A DNA stretch of 64,000 bases from Gautieria morchelliformis (GCA_015179125.1 WHVA01000012.1:248001-312000); one strand, 5' to 3'. Shown: positions 45,351 through 57,228, counted from the stretch's first letter. Notes: generated by a model not told the origin, from the letters alone. Program-made: numbers and translations.

Positions 45351-47653
45351 ATGGGTAAAAGGTCTAAAGCAAAATCTGGTCGTCTCCGGAAGCTACAGGG
45401 GGCTCGAACACAGGTTCAAGAGCCCACCGAGGATGACACTGACACACACAGTTATTCCACCGAGGATGGCGAGGAACGAAATGAAGAGCTTACTTCTGAC
45501 TTTGAATGGCATTCAGATTCCGAGGAGGGTGAGGATGATGATGATGATGATGATGAATTTGAGGCTGAAGTGAGAAGTGAAGCTGCTCTCCTTGTGTTCG
45601 CCAGGACTCTTGCAGATGCACAGAATATGGCTCTTGAAGTGGAACGGAGAAAAGAGATGAAATGCAAATGGGCCAAGTGTTACACTGGGAATGCATTGCG
45701 GACAAAGCAGAGGTGGGCAGAAAAATGAAGAAAGCTGACTGAGAATGGAACCAAGCTCATTTTGAGCTTCTTTGCACCAAAGGAGGTCCAGCAACAAACT
45801 GAAAAGGTAAATGAGCCTATAGACGTCTCATCTGATTCTTCAGGTGATCAAGGATCTACAGGATCATAGTGAAGAGGAGACAACGGACCTTGCCTTGGGC
45901 AAGTTGAACTGGCGAAACACACCTGTGCTTCACCAAGCACAGGCCAAGCTTTCTGTGGCCAGTAAGGATAAAAAAATAGATGTGGTCTTTCGAGGACGAC
46001 TCACTGCAATGGTTGGAACCTTGAATCTCTTCCTTGATCCCAACCTCTCATTCACATGGCGGCAAGCCTCACTTCTGTCAGAAAAAGCAGGTGGTCGTGG
46101 TGTTTACTATGCACGAAACCTGCGGGCATGGATACATCAGTTCCTAAACACTGGCGAGCTCCCAATGCACCGATATGGCCAGTACAACTCATCAATTCTC
46201 CAAGATGAAGACTTCAGGCTATCCATCCAGCTCCATCTTCAAGGTGTGGCCAAAGATGGCTACATTCGTGCTCAGGACATCGTGGATTATATTGCGACAC
46301 CAGGGATCCAGCAGCGCTTGGGTGCTGAGACCACAATCAGCATCAGAACTGCCTGTCGTTGGATGCACAGAATGGATTGGAGATATGGGAGGAAAAAAAA
46401 TGGCATGTACATTGATGGCCATGAGCGGGAGGATGTGGTCCAGTACCGGAAAGATTTTCTAGCACGATGGAAGGAATACCTCAAGCGCATGGTGACATAT
46501 GACAGAGAAGGTAATGTTGCAAGCATACCTGATGGTTTCCCAGTTCCTGGTGGCCGATTTCGTCTTATTCTTGTGACTCATGATGAGTCAACATTTTATG
46601 CAAATGATCGTCGCAAGACAAAGTGGACACATTCATCTCATAAATCTACACCAGAGCGCAAAGGAGGTGGTGTTTCTCTCATGATCTCTGATTTTTTAAC
46701 CTCTGAATGGGGTAGGCTCAGAAATGGAGACGAGTAAGTTTGAAATAATTCAGACGTTATTTGAGTGTCTGATTGTCTAATAAGAGAGGCTCGATTGGTG
46801 TTCAAAGCTGGAAAAAATCGTGATGGCTATTTTGCAGCTGAAGACTTGCTGAAACAAGTAGATCATGCTATTGATACCTTTGAAGGAAAAACAAAAGGCC
46901 TTGCTACAGGCCTTTTTCTTTTTGATAATGCTCCAAGTCACCAAAAATGTGCGCCTGATGCCCTTTCAGCACGGAAAATGACTAAAAAACCAACCGAAGG
47001 CTGGACCCATCACAAAAATGGTCCAAGGATGCGGCCAGCAATGTTTGCAGATGGAAGCCCACAGGATCTTTACTTCCCAGAGGATCACGAGACGATGCCT
47101 GGGTGGTTCAAGGGCATGGAAGTCATTATCAAAGAACAGGGGTTATGGCCTGAAGATGGTTTGTGGGCACAATGTGATGGCTTCAAATGTGAAGCCAGTA
47201 CAAATTGCTGTTGCCGGCATCTTCTTTTCACACAACCTGACTTCACATCCCAAAAGTCTCAGCTCAAAGAGTACGTGACATCCAGGGGGCACATCTGTGA
47301 CTTCTGTCCAAAGTTTCATTGTGAACTGAACTTTATTGAGCAATATTGGGGAGCAGTCAAATTACGCTATCGGTCTACCCCTCTCACAGCAAACATCGAT
47401 GAAATGGAGGCAAATATCCTTGCCTGCCTTGATGATGTCCCATTGGTGCAGATTCAGCGGTATGGTTCCCACCATTCTTGCTAGATTTGTGCTCATTTTT
47501 CTCAGGTATGCTATTAGATCTGCACGCTTTATAGATGCTTATCAAAAGGGCTTGAATGGTTTGCAAGCAGTATGGGAAAACAAAAAGTATCATGGGCACC
47601 GTGTCTTGCCCAATAACATTTTAGCAGAGTATAATGAGTCAACTCAAAAGTAG
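45351..47653 (+). pseudogene. DDE transposase
   Basis: Start MGKRSKAKSGRLRKLQ at 45351; N-terminal acidic stretch (GEDDDDDDDEFE), then LSFFAPK, a helical DNA-binding-type region (NLRAWIHQFLNTGELP, TACRWMHRMDWRYG), and the catalytic core: first Asp in THDESTFY (near 46582), second in LFDNAPSHQ (46922), Glu in HCELNFIEQYW (47338). A Cys-rich insert CDGFKCEASTNCCCR sits between the second Asp and the Glu, about 138 residues apart, much wider than in Tc1/mariner. An intron lies around 46738-46790 and another at 47460-47505 (GTATGG...CTCAG). The copy has an in-frame stop at 45726-45728 and a frame change near 45820-45850, so it is inactive. Superfamily within DDE not settled. Confidence 0.75.
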
Positions 47654-48136
47654 AGTACCATAGAAAAGAATTTACACAACTATTATATATTAAAATTGAG
47701 TCCATGGCACACTTTTTGAAAATTGGCATCCAAGCTTTTTTTTTTTTTTTTTTCTACCTTCGATTTGGCGCGTCACGTGACCTAAGCGCTCGATTACATA
47801 AGGGGTGCTGGTTCCTGGTGTCTTACTTGTATCTTTAAGCATAAACCTTCTGAGCCATAACTTGACAAGGGAGGGGTTATTGTTTCATGGACGAGTAGCA
47901 CTTCCAGGGGTTTGATTTGGTGCATGCAAGAGGACCTCGCTGAGTTGCCAGTCGGTCAAAGGTGAAACGACGCCGAATCAGACATAAGGACCTGCGGCTT
48001 TCTGTGAAGCCTCATGTATCTGTTTGGATGACTTATTGTTGCACACTGGAAGATGGGAGACAGACTAATCTGTGATCCTGAACAATAGGATGGCATAAAG
48101 TCTAATACACTGCAGGCATATAAAAGTTTTCTTGTT

Positions 48137-48479
48137 TGAAAAACTGTTCAAAAAACTGTAAAGATTTTCCAAGTGTTTTTAGTGCTTCTTATGTAAAAAA
48201 ACTATAATAAAATTTTGTGTTTTTATTAGAATCTGTTGAGCAAGAAAATTGTAAAAAAATTCAAAGTTTTTTTCAGGGTTTTTTATGGGTTTCTTTGTGT
48301 TTTCACAAAGAAACTTATAAAAACACATAAAAAAAACCCTGCAAAAAACTTCAAACTTTTCTACAATTTTCTTGCTCAACAAATTCTAACAAAAACACAA
48401 AATTTTGTCAAAGTTTTTTTACATTAAAAACACTAAAAACATTTGGAGTATCTTTACAATTTTTTGAACAGTTTTTCAG
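48137..48479. mobile_element. Foldback MITE, 343 bp
   Basis: AT-rich element with ends TGAAAAACTGTTC / GAACAGTTTTTCA. Almost its whole length is an inverted repeat centred near 48303 (CTTTGTG/CACAAAG), with arms of about 165 bp. No coding capacity. Confidence 0.8.
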
Positions 48480-48681
48480 ACCAGAAAGTTTTTATGTCTC
48501 CAGTGATATTGCATTGGTAGTGGATCCAGTATTGTGGTTGTGCACTGCACAGTTTGATGAAGGTGCGCTGTCCAGAAGCCCCACGATCGTGGTGTTGGAG
48601 TATGGCGAGCGCTAGAAGCTACTAGAAGATTAGTAAGCTTGGTCACAGGATATTTAAGTTGAGTCACCGTAGTTAGTTGCT

Positions 48682-48740
48682 CGGTGTTATCATCCATGAC
48701 GTCTCTACCGTTGTTGGCCTCGGCTGCAAGCCTGTCAGCA
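48682..48740 (+). pseudogene. Hydrophobin exon relic, inverted piece
   Basis: Matches 53126-53180 of the intact hydrophobin (GTCGTTGTTGGCCTCGGCTGC is the shared core region). It lies opposite in orientation to the rest of the hydrophobin pseudogene at 48990-49224, so the old gene was split by an inversion. Confidence 0.6.
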
Positions 48741-48989
48741 TCATGCTAATGCCACGTTTCGACTCCTAGTATCACCACGCAAACAGACTTGTCAAGTGTT
48801 TATTTGGCACGCTGTCTTGTCGATCACGGCTGGGTCGAGACCGTGACACTTCATCAACGTATTTGAAGCTCTCAGTCACCAGTCATACATGGTATGACCA
48901 GAAGCGGATAAGGGTATTCAAAGAACAGCTTTGTTTATGAACCATCTGTTAGGTTTTTGGTGCGGACCTCGAGAGTTAAGTTTGTCTGA

Positions 48990-49224
48990 GCTCTGCCAAA
49001 CGCGTAAGCATCCAGGATGCCAGCAATACCGGCATCGCCAGCTGCTCCAACGGTGTTGCAGCACTGAGTCGGATATGGCAAGGCGGTCAACACAGTATTG
49101 AGCTAAATTCTGCTAGAAATCTCTCTAGTGTTGCACTGTGAGGTTATGTCCAGAGGAGACACAGGGATTGTGATGATGGTAAGGATAGCGAAGGTGGAAT
49201 GATGACACCCTTGAAGAATATCAT
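48990..49224 (-). pseudogene. Hydrophobin pseudogene (exon 1 and start of exon 2)
   Basis: On the minus strand a start MIFFKG near 49224 corresponds to MMFSKA of the intact gene. TSQCNT corresponds to VSQCNT, and QCCNTVGAAGDAGIAGIL to QCCNSVGAANSLPGVSAIL. A TATA-like ATATAAAC lies near 49300, matching the intact gene's promoter position. A frame change after MIFFKG and loss of the 3' half (moved, inverted, to 48682-48740) make it a pseudogene. Confidence 0.7.
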
Positions 49225-49339
49225 GTTGAGGAGAGCAGGAAGAGCAGGAAGCGGTGAGTAGTTCGAGTGGTGTTGCAGAAGCGAGACAAAACTGAAGGTT
49301 TATATGACCGAGGCCTGTTATTTGAGGAGGAAAGGACAG

Positions 49340-49920
49340 TTTCAATCAGGACAATTTCATTTCTCATTCTTCTTATCACTCACCTTATTTTCCCATCATT
49401 CCAAGTCGAGTCAAGGCGCATACATGCGTGCCACTGAGTTAAGAGTTCATTTTCATGCCTACTATCGAGTCGAGTCGTCATTCCACTGGTCTGACATCAT
49501 TTACTTCATCATCTCCATCATTTATGAAGAGATTAGCCACATAGGAGCCATTACATCACTATTAACATCATTATGCTCCTATCCCCTAAGTAGCATTATT
49601 TTTCACATGACTATCTACTCCTATTGTGTATTGTTTAAATACTTGGACTCTAGATACGAATAAATCAGCGACTTAACAATCTTTTTCCCTAGAGCTTCGA
49701 GTTATAAGCATCTTTGGACCATTATTGTTTCCTCCTCAACTCTTACTCCAAGAACACTGCTTAATTCTAGAACTCTAGAACATTGCTTTTATTCCTCACC
49801 AGAACACTGCTTGAAGATCTTTATCACACTATTGTTCACTCGATTCCAACCCTCCAATTTGATTTAGATTAAGGCCCAGCTGATACCCACGAAAACCATG
49901 GGGACACTTGTCCTCCCCTC
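49340..49920. other. Unassigned DNA, possibly LTR-like
   Basis: Pyrimidine-rich with TTGTTTAAATACTTGGACTC near 49625, like an LTR leader, but no ends or duplications were found. The 119-codon frame at 49304-49663 has poor protein character. Confidence 0.25.
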
Positions 49921-50527
49921 GCAAAATCAATTGTCTGTGCTCGAACTCGAGTTTGACAGACCTGTCTTCAGGTACAACTGAGTTAGGGGAGTCGCGATCT
50001 CAACGCAACTACCAATGACGATCGCAGTGTCAGCTGAGGATGGAAACTTGACAGACAAGATCGGACTGCCAGAAATGAGGACGCTGAGAAGTGCCAGTGT
50101 TTTCTGAAGCAATGGAGTGCTAGATGTCTGCACTTGTGTGAAGTGTGCTCATCACAACGGTGCTCAGCGAAGAAACAGGGTGATGAGCACTGTTGCATAT
50201 CGGCGGGATGCTGCAAGAACGGCCTCAGCTTGCAACCGGCTGAAGATGAAGACTGGTTGAGAGTTAGCATAGCAATCTCCGGAAGTTATGCCCAAGGTGT
50301 TACAGAGTTCTAGAAACCAAGGTACCCAGAGCGGCTTCGGCGGCCCACGAACATTGAACTAATGTGATGCAAGTGAGGCACAAGCCTGACCGTGTTGACA
50401 CGAACATCCATGGACAGATTTGGGGCGGCTGTACTTGTGTTTAATTCTTCGATGGTGACAAGGAGTAAGCGGCTGGATGGAGTGGGAAAGTGGAGCAAAA
50501 CATAGCATCTGTGCCAGTGGAGCTTTT

Positions 50528-50794
50528 TTAAGCATTGAGTGGAGGCGTGCCTAGAGCAATTTTCTCTATCCGGTGGCTTAGTAGAAGACTGTGGAGCACT
50601 CCAAGCAATCTGTGCCCCGCTAGTAGCGTGTCATCGCTTAATTCATCAGTGTGGAGAGAGTCACCCGCTGAGACACGCAGGACGATTCTGTGACGCGAAC
50701 CCTGACGTGTCTGGACGGAACTGTCGAGCGTCGACATGAGAGGAGGGGCGAAACAGACGGTGAGAGAAAACAGAAGGGTGACCGCCGAATGCAC
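50528..50794 (-). CDS. Possible small secreted protein, 88 aa
   Basis: Starts with a signal-peptide-like MHSAVTLLFSLTVCFAPPL and continues RHRIVLRVSAGDSLHTDE to the end at 50528. No cysteine pattern or known family. A TATA box is not obvious. It may equally be a chance frame. Confidence 0.25.
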   Translation of the reverse strand: MHSAVTLLFSLTVCFAPPLMSTLDSSVQTRQGSRHRIVLRVSAGDSLHTDELSDDTLLAGHRLLGVLHSLLLSHRIEKIALGTPPLNA

Positions 50795-51329
50795 GGGCAG
50801 TGGAAGCGGCGACGACTAAGCAAGCGGCCCGCATACTCGCCAGTTCCTTACTCTCGGTTTCGTCGCACGTGCATGTCCGGGTCTTGGACGGGTCCGCGCT
50901 CACTGGCACGCACGTCAGACACGCGTCAGCGAGGGGACCATTCTATCCTATTTAGTAGGCGCGCTTCGCTCTTGCGCATCACGCTCGGCCTCGCACGGTA
51001 AAAGTCGCTTTTTGTGGCTCGCTTGCCACGCTCGCTTAAACAGAACGCAGTCGTTGTAGTTTTTCGCTCTCCTTCCCTCTCTCTTCGTTCGTATCCCTGC
51101 ACTGGCCCATGGGCTTTTTCACACCGGTTTTTTTGTTGCCATTTGCCGTCGTCAGTTTCTTTGCCTTCTTATTCTTCCCTCCTCTCCCTCCTGCCTTCCC
51201 ACCCTGTATATACTTATATCACCTTCGTGCGAATCATCTCGCGGGACCTCGCTAGGCGCCGGCACCGACCCACTACGTTAAGGCACGTACCGTACGTATG
51301 GCACCCGCAAGTACCTGGACGGCAGATAC

Positions 51330-51500
51330 TATATATATCACGGTAAACGCGGTCTTGTTGGATGCGGCTCCGCAGAGCAGATCATGTCGACTATCCACGT
51401 CCACGAGGAAGGCTATGGCAGCCCCAAGTACTGGACAGCAATCACGGCTCCGCGGTCTTGTTTGATGCGGCTGCATCCGTGTTTCTTGTTGGTGCCTCTT
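51330..51500. repeat. ~105-bp imperfect tandem duplication
   Basis: GCGGTCTTGTTGGATGCGGCT at 51348 recurs as GCGGTCTTGTTTGATGCGGCT at 51453, each preceded by a CACGG segment. Confidence 0.6.
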
Positions 51501-51536
51501 CACAAATGCTTCTAAGGGATGCCATCACGGACAATA

Positions 51537-51819
51537 TGTTGTAAAACCGGTCATACTTGACCGATCACCGATCCCCCTTTGCGCATTGTTCTCCTTGCGC
51601 AGTCTCCGCAGTTTCCCTTTTGTTTAGCTCCTTATTGTCTTATCCTATTGTCCCCATTCCCATTTTAGAGTACAAAAGGAACTATAGAGTATAAGTAGCG
51701 TACGCTTGCTCGACGACCTCTCAGCTTACACTGAAGTCGTCCTAGGTACTTATTACTTCTCACTAATATTAGCTTACACTGAAGTCGTCCTAGTATCTAT
51801 CTAGACTACTGCGCCAACA
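51537..51819 (+). repeat. Solo LTR, Copia-like
   Basis: A 283-bp LTR, TGTTGTAAAACC to GCCAACA, flanked by a perfect CAATA duplication (51532-51536 and 51820-51824). Contains GAGTATAAGTAG as in the Copia LTR at 5047, and a repeated CAGCTTACACTGAAGTCGTCC-type segment. Confidence 0.85.
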
Positions 51820-52763
51820 CAATAGCCCGTAATGAAACCACGCTGCACAATCCTCAGACTGATGATTTTCACCGACTAATGCTATGGGTGCTGGCTGTGT
51901 TATTAGACTCACCGTCGTTTCGGTTGTCTCCACTCGGTTGTCGCCTGCCAGTGCCCGACCGGCCCCATCAAACTTGGCAGTGAATACCGCGTTCTAAACG
52001 TCGAGGAACATCGAGCCGAGTGCTAGCCGAGCACAGGCAAGCGTTTTACAAGTGCGCTGTGCCAGAAGTTAATGTTTATTTTAAACAGAAAGTCTAATAG
52101 GACAGGGGTGGCGACCCCCTCTGTTTCCTAAACGAAAAAATGTGACATTTGATGACATGTAGTGTTGCGTGATCGGAATATTTTCACCATTGTTTCCATT
52201 GTTTTGACGTTACGGTTCCGAAATCGTAAACCCAAGAGCTGTCACGCGGAGCCGGTTTAGAACCAGGAGTATAGCCCACCGTCACGTTGCCCTGTCCATA
52301 TTTTTCAAGTTCTCATCCACGAAATATTGCTCGTGCTTCTCTTGCTTCTCATGCTGTTCATATTTCCTGTGACCAGCCGCAGTCCTTGGCTTAAACATTC
52401 CTATGGTGATCGTCGTGGCTATTGCAGGTTGTTACTTGTCTAACTCGAATCCTGTCTTGTTGCAAGCTCGATGAACGCTTGCTAGCCGAACGCCCGCGCA
52501 CAAGCTTTTATCGAGTCGAACCGTTCGCAAAACTAGTGCGTACCTGATCAAATGCACATCACACGCCTTCAGAATATACTTATGACATCTTGTCAGCCCC
52601 TTCTCTAGCTGGGGCGTCAAGTTTCCACAAATGGGTCAATTTCCCCATTGTGATGTTAGTTCATCTGGTCACTTTCCGATCCGGAACCATGTGCGGAACA
52701 CCACTGTGGAGCGACGGGTGCCTGGATGCAGCGAATATGTAACCTGGCATGCACCGTCCACCG

Positions 52764-52770
52764 TATAAAA
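52764..52770 (+). promoter_or_regulatory. TATA box of the hydrophobin gene
   Basis: TATAAAA 84-90 bp before the start codon, followed by a CT-rich leader (CCTCCAGCTCTTCCTACTC), as in strongly expressed fungal genes. Confidence 0.65.
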
Positions 52771-52853
52771 GGCGATCCCTTTCGTAGATTTTCTGCAGTT
52801 TAACCACCCAGTCGAACTACTCACCACCTCCAGCTCTTCCTACTCTTTTCAAC

Positions 52854-53389
52854 ATGATGTTCTCCAAGGCCGCCGTCGTTTCCACCCTTGCTGTCCTTGC
52901 TACCGCTGCCCCGAACCCTTGGGCTACTGTCACTGTCACTGCGACGGCTCCCGGCCCCACTGTGACCACTGTCTCGCAGTGCAACACTGGTGAGACTTTG
53001 TGTCGATTTTAATAACTTGACACCGTGTTGACAACCTTGCCAGCCATTCCAGGTGGAGCTCAGTGCTGCAACAGCGTCGGAGCAGCCAACTCTCTCCCCG
53101 GTGTTAGCGCCATCCTAGGCTTGCTCGGTATTGTCATCCAGGACCTCTCTGTCGTTGTTGGCCTCGGCTGCGCCAACATTGTGTTAGTCTTCTCTTGCTT
53201 TGATCTGGTTTGGTATCAAATGCTAACCACCCATTCTATGTGCAGAGGCAATACCTGCACCCAGCAGCCCGTCTGTTGCACTGACAACAACTTCAACGGC
53301 CTCGTGAGTCGCTATTCGCTATGAACTGACTGCACCCTTGCTGAGTATAAATGTAGATTAACATCGGCTGCACCCCCATCACCTTGTAA
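52854..53389 (+). CDS. Class I hydrophobin
   Basis: Four exons: 52854-52989, 53053-53182, 53246-53303 and 53357-53389 (introns 63, 63 and 53 bp, all GT-AG), giving 118 residues. Signal peptide MMFSKAAVVSTLAVLATA, then a Thr/Val-rich linker and the eight-cysteine pattern: QCNTGGAQCC (C-x6-CC), 33 residues, GLGC, 7 residues, C-x5-CC (CTQQPVCC), 12 residues, C, and a short tail TPITL. This is the class I hydrophobin order; the 7-residue C4-C5 gap is shorter than usual. Hydrophobins are secreted and assemble into amphipathic films on hyphae and fruit bodies. The first acceptor was chosen at 53052 because it gives the normal C1-C2 spacing. A rearranged pseudogene lies at 48.7-49.2 kb. Looks functional. 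Confidence 0.92.
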
Positions 53390-54799
53390 ATAAGACTGAC
53401 CACCCATTGCTCTTAACTTTCGTTCGAGCATAACTCTCTTTTCTATGTGAAGTGGCCTTGCGTGTATCTTTCTATAGTCAATGTCGTTGACGTGCTGTCT
53501 GCAACATGCCTGCAATCAATTGCGATCGTTTTTTCGGTTCTTGTCAAAGAAATTGGCATTCACGTTGGCTTTCAGCCATTCGTTCTACATTCGTGACGTA
53601 GATCATTTCACGGAAACGATGGTGATTCATCGTAGAAATCCACTGTTAGTCGAGCGTAGACATCACACGCCAGATCAGTTGCTATCAACCACTCGCTGGT
53701 TTATTGTACACGCCTCAAAAGCTCGTCCGCGTAAAGAATGACGTGTTCCTTGGTCTCCTTGGATAGAGCTGGCCGGTCTTGGTTAGCAGTTGACTCGTTA
53801 GAGGTTTGGCACTTTTTAAGGCCTTGGGAAGTTTGCTCTTGAAACTTGTCAGTTCGCACCGTCTGATCTACGCCTGAATGAGCTGGAGACAGAGCATACT
53901 AGTAGATCGCAAACATATATATTTCGGCGGATCGAGTGTGGTCACTTCATGGAAGTTCATGCATATATTGTTTCAACTTGGGGCGTTACTGTTTGCTAGA
54001 AGCCCAAGTTGAAAGATGGATGAGCTTGCCGTCTGCGCAAAGTAGCCACTTACTGGCAAATTTTACAATCAATTACTTTCCTGTCATGTCGCGAATTATC
54101 GAAGAAAAACTGCATGTTCCGCGTGCGAGTCGGTGCGACATTCTGGGTCGGACACAAGTTGACGCCTCTAGCTCCACAAACCTGTACAGTTCTTTGAAAG
54201 AATCATCAGGATGAGTGTCCGCCGTGATTGGATCTAATCGGGTAAGACACTTGACAGATTACCAGGTACGGGGTCTTTAGATCGACACTGCAGGAAGACC
54301 GGGCAGTTAGATTACGCACCGAGGTATCATTAAGTGCTCGCGTACTGAATTTTGGTGCACCGGTCGATTGGCGCGACCCCACAGTGTGAGACGCTCAAAA
54401 CCGACCACTCGGTCATATGCGCGAGCGGATTGTATCTCGTCCTTGGATATTTAACTTAGTCACTCCAAAAGTGGAATCGAGTGTGATTGAGCTTAGCTAG
54501 AAGTGTATCTCATTACTTTTTCAAAATTCCAACGTTTACCCAGGGAACCCCCCTCAAAATTTGGACTTTGAGTGGAGATGTCGGAGTTTGGTGTTAGCTG
54601 AGTTAGCCGGTCGCCGGCAGTCGCCGAGGTCGTGTTGCTCCTGCAGCACATAATAATAGTGTAAAATATACAAATTGTTTGTTTAGACAGGATTGTCTAA
54701 CGTTCTGAGGCTTATCATGACACTGGGCCCACATTGGCGGTGGGATTTGAATTTTTTCACCGCAAACTGCAGCTTGCTTTGCATTTAAGCCATGTCTGA
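53390..54799. other. Intergenic DNA downstream of hydrophobin
   Basis: No convincing gene. Short open frames at 53481-53741 and 53936-54214 lack recognisable features. Confidence 0.35.
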
Positions 54800-54990
54800 T
54801 TACCAATTAATAGAGTAAAAGGCTTTAGTGTGACAAAGGCCAAACAACTCCGTGCCGTCTTCATTAATATCGTCTACATCACTCACTTCCGGAATGAAAT
54901 CCGGGTTGGCTAAGATCTCTAAAGGGTCTTCAATCAGTCTGGAGTCAAAGTAGAGCCTGAAGCTTGCTGAAGCTTTGCCTGCCTGGTTTG
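54800..54990 (-). CDS. Acidic C-terminal exon, unrecognised
   Basis: Open frame without its own start: SFRLYFDSRLIEDPLEIL, NPDFIPEVSDVDDINEDG, ending LCHTKAFYSINW. Acidic and protein-like, as at the C-termini of transposases or transposon-associated proteins. Upstream exons not found. Confidence 0.3.
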
Positions 54991-55242
54991 GTTGGGGGAG
55001 TCATGGCTGAGGTGAAAATTTTCCAACAAGAATTTGGATTGGTCACATGACCGGTGAATTTTCGGTTTTTTGAAATTATGCTCATTTCAGTAAGTTTCCT
55101 TCTAAATTTCAAATTTGGCGCCATCGGCAGACTTGCTGCCTTTTAGTGTCTTACACTGTACAACCTTTGCACCCACTGCCCAAAGATTGGGCCCTGTCGG
55201 CTAGGGAAGCGGGTAGCTAGGGGAGACAGAACTTCACAGAGG

Positions 55243-55390
55243 ACTAAAAATTCAATTAGGTAAGTACAGGACAAAATGCAGTCAAACAGTACCAATGACA
55301 AATGAATTATTTTACCTAATCAGTAATCATGCTCAATGATCTCTGGGTCCACGAACTCCATGCTGATTAATGGGTTGAAGCCCGTTAGGA
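55243..55390 (-). pseudogene. Decayed copy of the 10087-type C-terminus
   Basis: Shares with 10025-10140 the blocks TTAGGTA(A)GTACAGGA, AAAATGCA, CCAATGA and TTTACCTAATCA, and on the minus strand the C-terminus FVDPEIIEHDY against FVDPEIDHD. Only the terminal part remains. Confidence 0.55.
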
Positions 55391-57228
55391 CTTAGCAAGG
55401 CAAAATTCTGTGAGCCGCATCACCAAATCTTGCTGTGGTTTGTGGGGAGAGGATCTGCAATTCGCCGCGGGCAACGCGGGTGAGCCCGAAGTCAGATGTG
55501 GGTGGTGCGGGGCAACTTGATCGACCCCCGGTGAAGATCTGACGGAGCACCCAAGGTCACGTGCTTCAGAGTCATGTGACCCTGGCAAATCCTGGAATCC
55601 CTCGAGCATGAGGGTGCGGAGGGAAACTCCAACACCCATATTCCTGTTGAAATTTCCGGGGAGAGGGGATGCAAAGGAAGGGGACAGCACTGACTGGGTG
55701 TTGTGGTGAGTTACAAGCAGATGAGTAAATACATGTAAACTACTGCATATTTGTAAGCTACGTGTTGCGTTTGGTATTGCGGTCACTTGATGCTGCTCGC
55801 AAATCCAGAAATGTCAACAATTCCGACATTCTGAGGTGGAGTGATGGGACGTGAGTTCCACTCCGAACTCACACACCCCAACCATGCAAAGGGTAGAGAT
55901 TTTGAAAGGTTGCAGGCTTCCACATACGATGGACATGTGCGATGCAAGAGACGCCACTGACTTGAGGAACTCGCCTATGAGGTCTGACAAGATTGGATGG
56001 CCATTGGCCGATCACCACTACGATCCAAGAGTCTATCGTCAGCCTGAGCAGGTGAGTTGTTCCCCTGATCCTCAGATTGCGACTCTGCAGACTGCCCAAC
56101 CTGTCGTTCACCTAGAAGCCATAGCAGCGGTTTGGGGACCAGTGCAGTGTCATGCGAGCCCAGCCTCCCTTGGCTGTCTTGAAAGTGAACGAGGGCACGT
56201 GTGAAGGGACATGTGTGTATGACCTGTGACGTACAAGGGCAATGATTGGGCTTGTTGGGTCATCGACCTTGATCGCGTGGATGTCGTCGCCCAGAAGGTG
56301 TCTAGCCTAGTTTACAGAATAGGAATTGGTGTAACTTTCGGCCGTGCTTTGTCACGCAGTGTGAAATGATGGTGGATCATGAAACGCGAAATGTGTAGCC
56401 ATGATGATGAGTTGCATGCAGAGTGCAGTCATCGCCACGAGGCAGACGGTCACATCAAGGCATTAGAAAGGTTCAACTTGTCCTGCACCACAAGTGGACA
56501 TCTTCTGAATTGCCGGTGGATGAGTCGATGGATGCAGGCATCTGGAGAGCACTGCCCCCAAGAATGATGTCAACCTGTTACTGGTGATGCTGAGTGTCTT
56601 GCCTGTGGGCATTGCACCCGCTGCAGAAGCTGGGTCGCTATGGATGGGCACGGCCCTGGGTAGTCGACTACGACAGGGAGACAAGTCAACGTGCTCTCTA
56701 TTGGCCGTCCAAAAGGGATAAACATGCCCAACTATGGTGGGCTGTGATGGCGTGTCCCCATCAGACGTCTCAGACTAAGCATGCACATTAGTCGACTTCA
56801 CCACCCCAACTGAGGATACGATGATACGGTGTGGGGCTTGAAAGGCAGCCATTACTGTAGACAAGCGAGTGTATGATAGAACACGTCACAAAGGGAGGGC
56901 GATACTGAGCATAGTAGCACAATGGCAATTCTGTGAGGAGGTGGGAAGCCGGCACGACTGCAGCGATGTATGGCGTGAGGACGGATAAGAGGAGGTATGG
57001 CATAGCTACTACAAGAAACAGAGAATGATCCAGAACGACAGAGTGGGAACCCAAGCGAGCCACAATGGGCACAGAGAGCAAAGTCGTGTGTGCCTGTGTT
57101 ATGATTTTAAAGGTCCTAGCTGGTGTCGCAGCCTGTGCCCTTCTGGTTGTTTGTGAATCTCTAGGCTGCACAACTGACCCCATTCAGCAGCACAGAGACA
57201 AGTTCTGAGACAAAACCTCTTTGGCTGG
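55391..57228. other. Unassigned DNA with weak ORFs
   Basis: Open frames at 55391-55786 (-), 55851-56204 (+) and 56788-57183 (-, 131 aa with a hydrophobic stretch FLVVAMPYLLLSVLTPYI). None is recognised. The last could be a small membrane protein, but evidence is thin. Confidence 0.2.

Larger units (their letters stand above)
44352..47824 (+). mobile_element. DDE DNA transposon, nearly complete
   Basis: A 3473-bp element with inverted ends AAGACACCAGGAACCAGC...CCCTTA (28 of the first 29 bp match at the right end). It encodes one transposase in several exons (45351-47653). Both flanking regions carry the palindrome GTCACGTGAC inside GGCGCGTCACGTGAC (44625 and 47767). A 162-bp tandem duplication lies before the start codon. 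No certain target duplication found at the ends. Confidence 0.8.

Noticed and set aside
49304-49663. 119-codon plus-strand frame
   Set aside because: Rich in Ser/Phe/Tyr/Ile/His with no domain; fits translation of pyrimidine- and AT-rich non-coding DNA.
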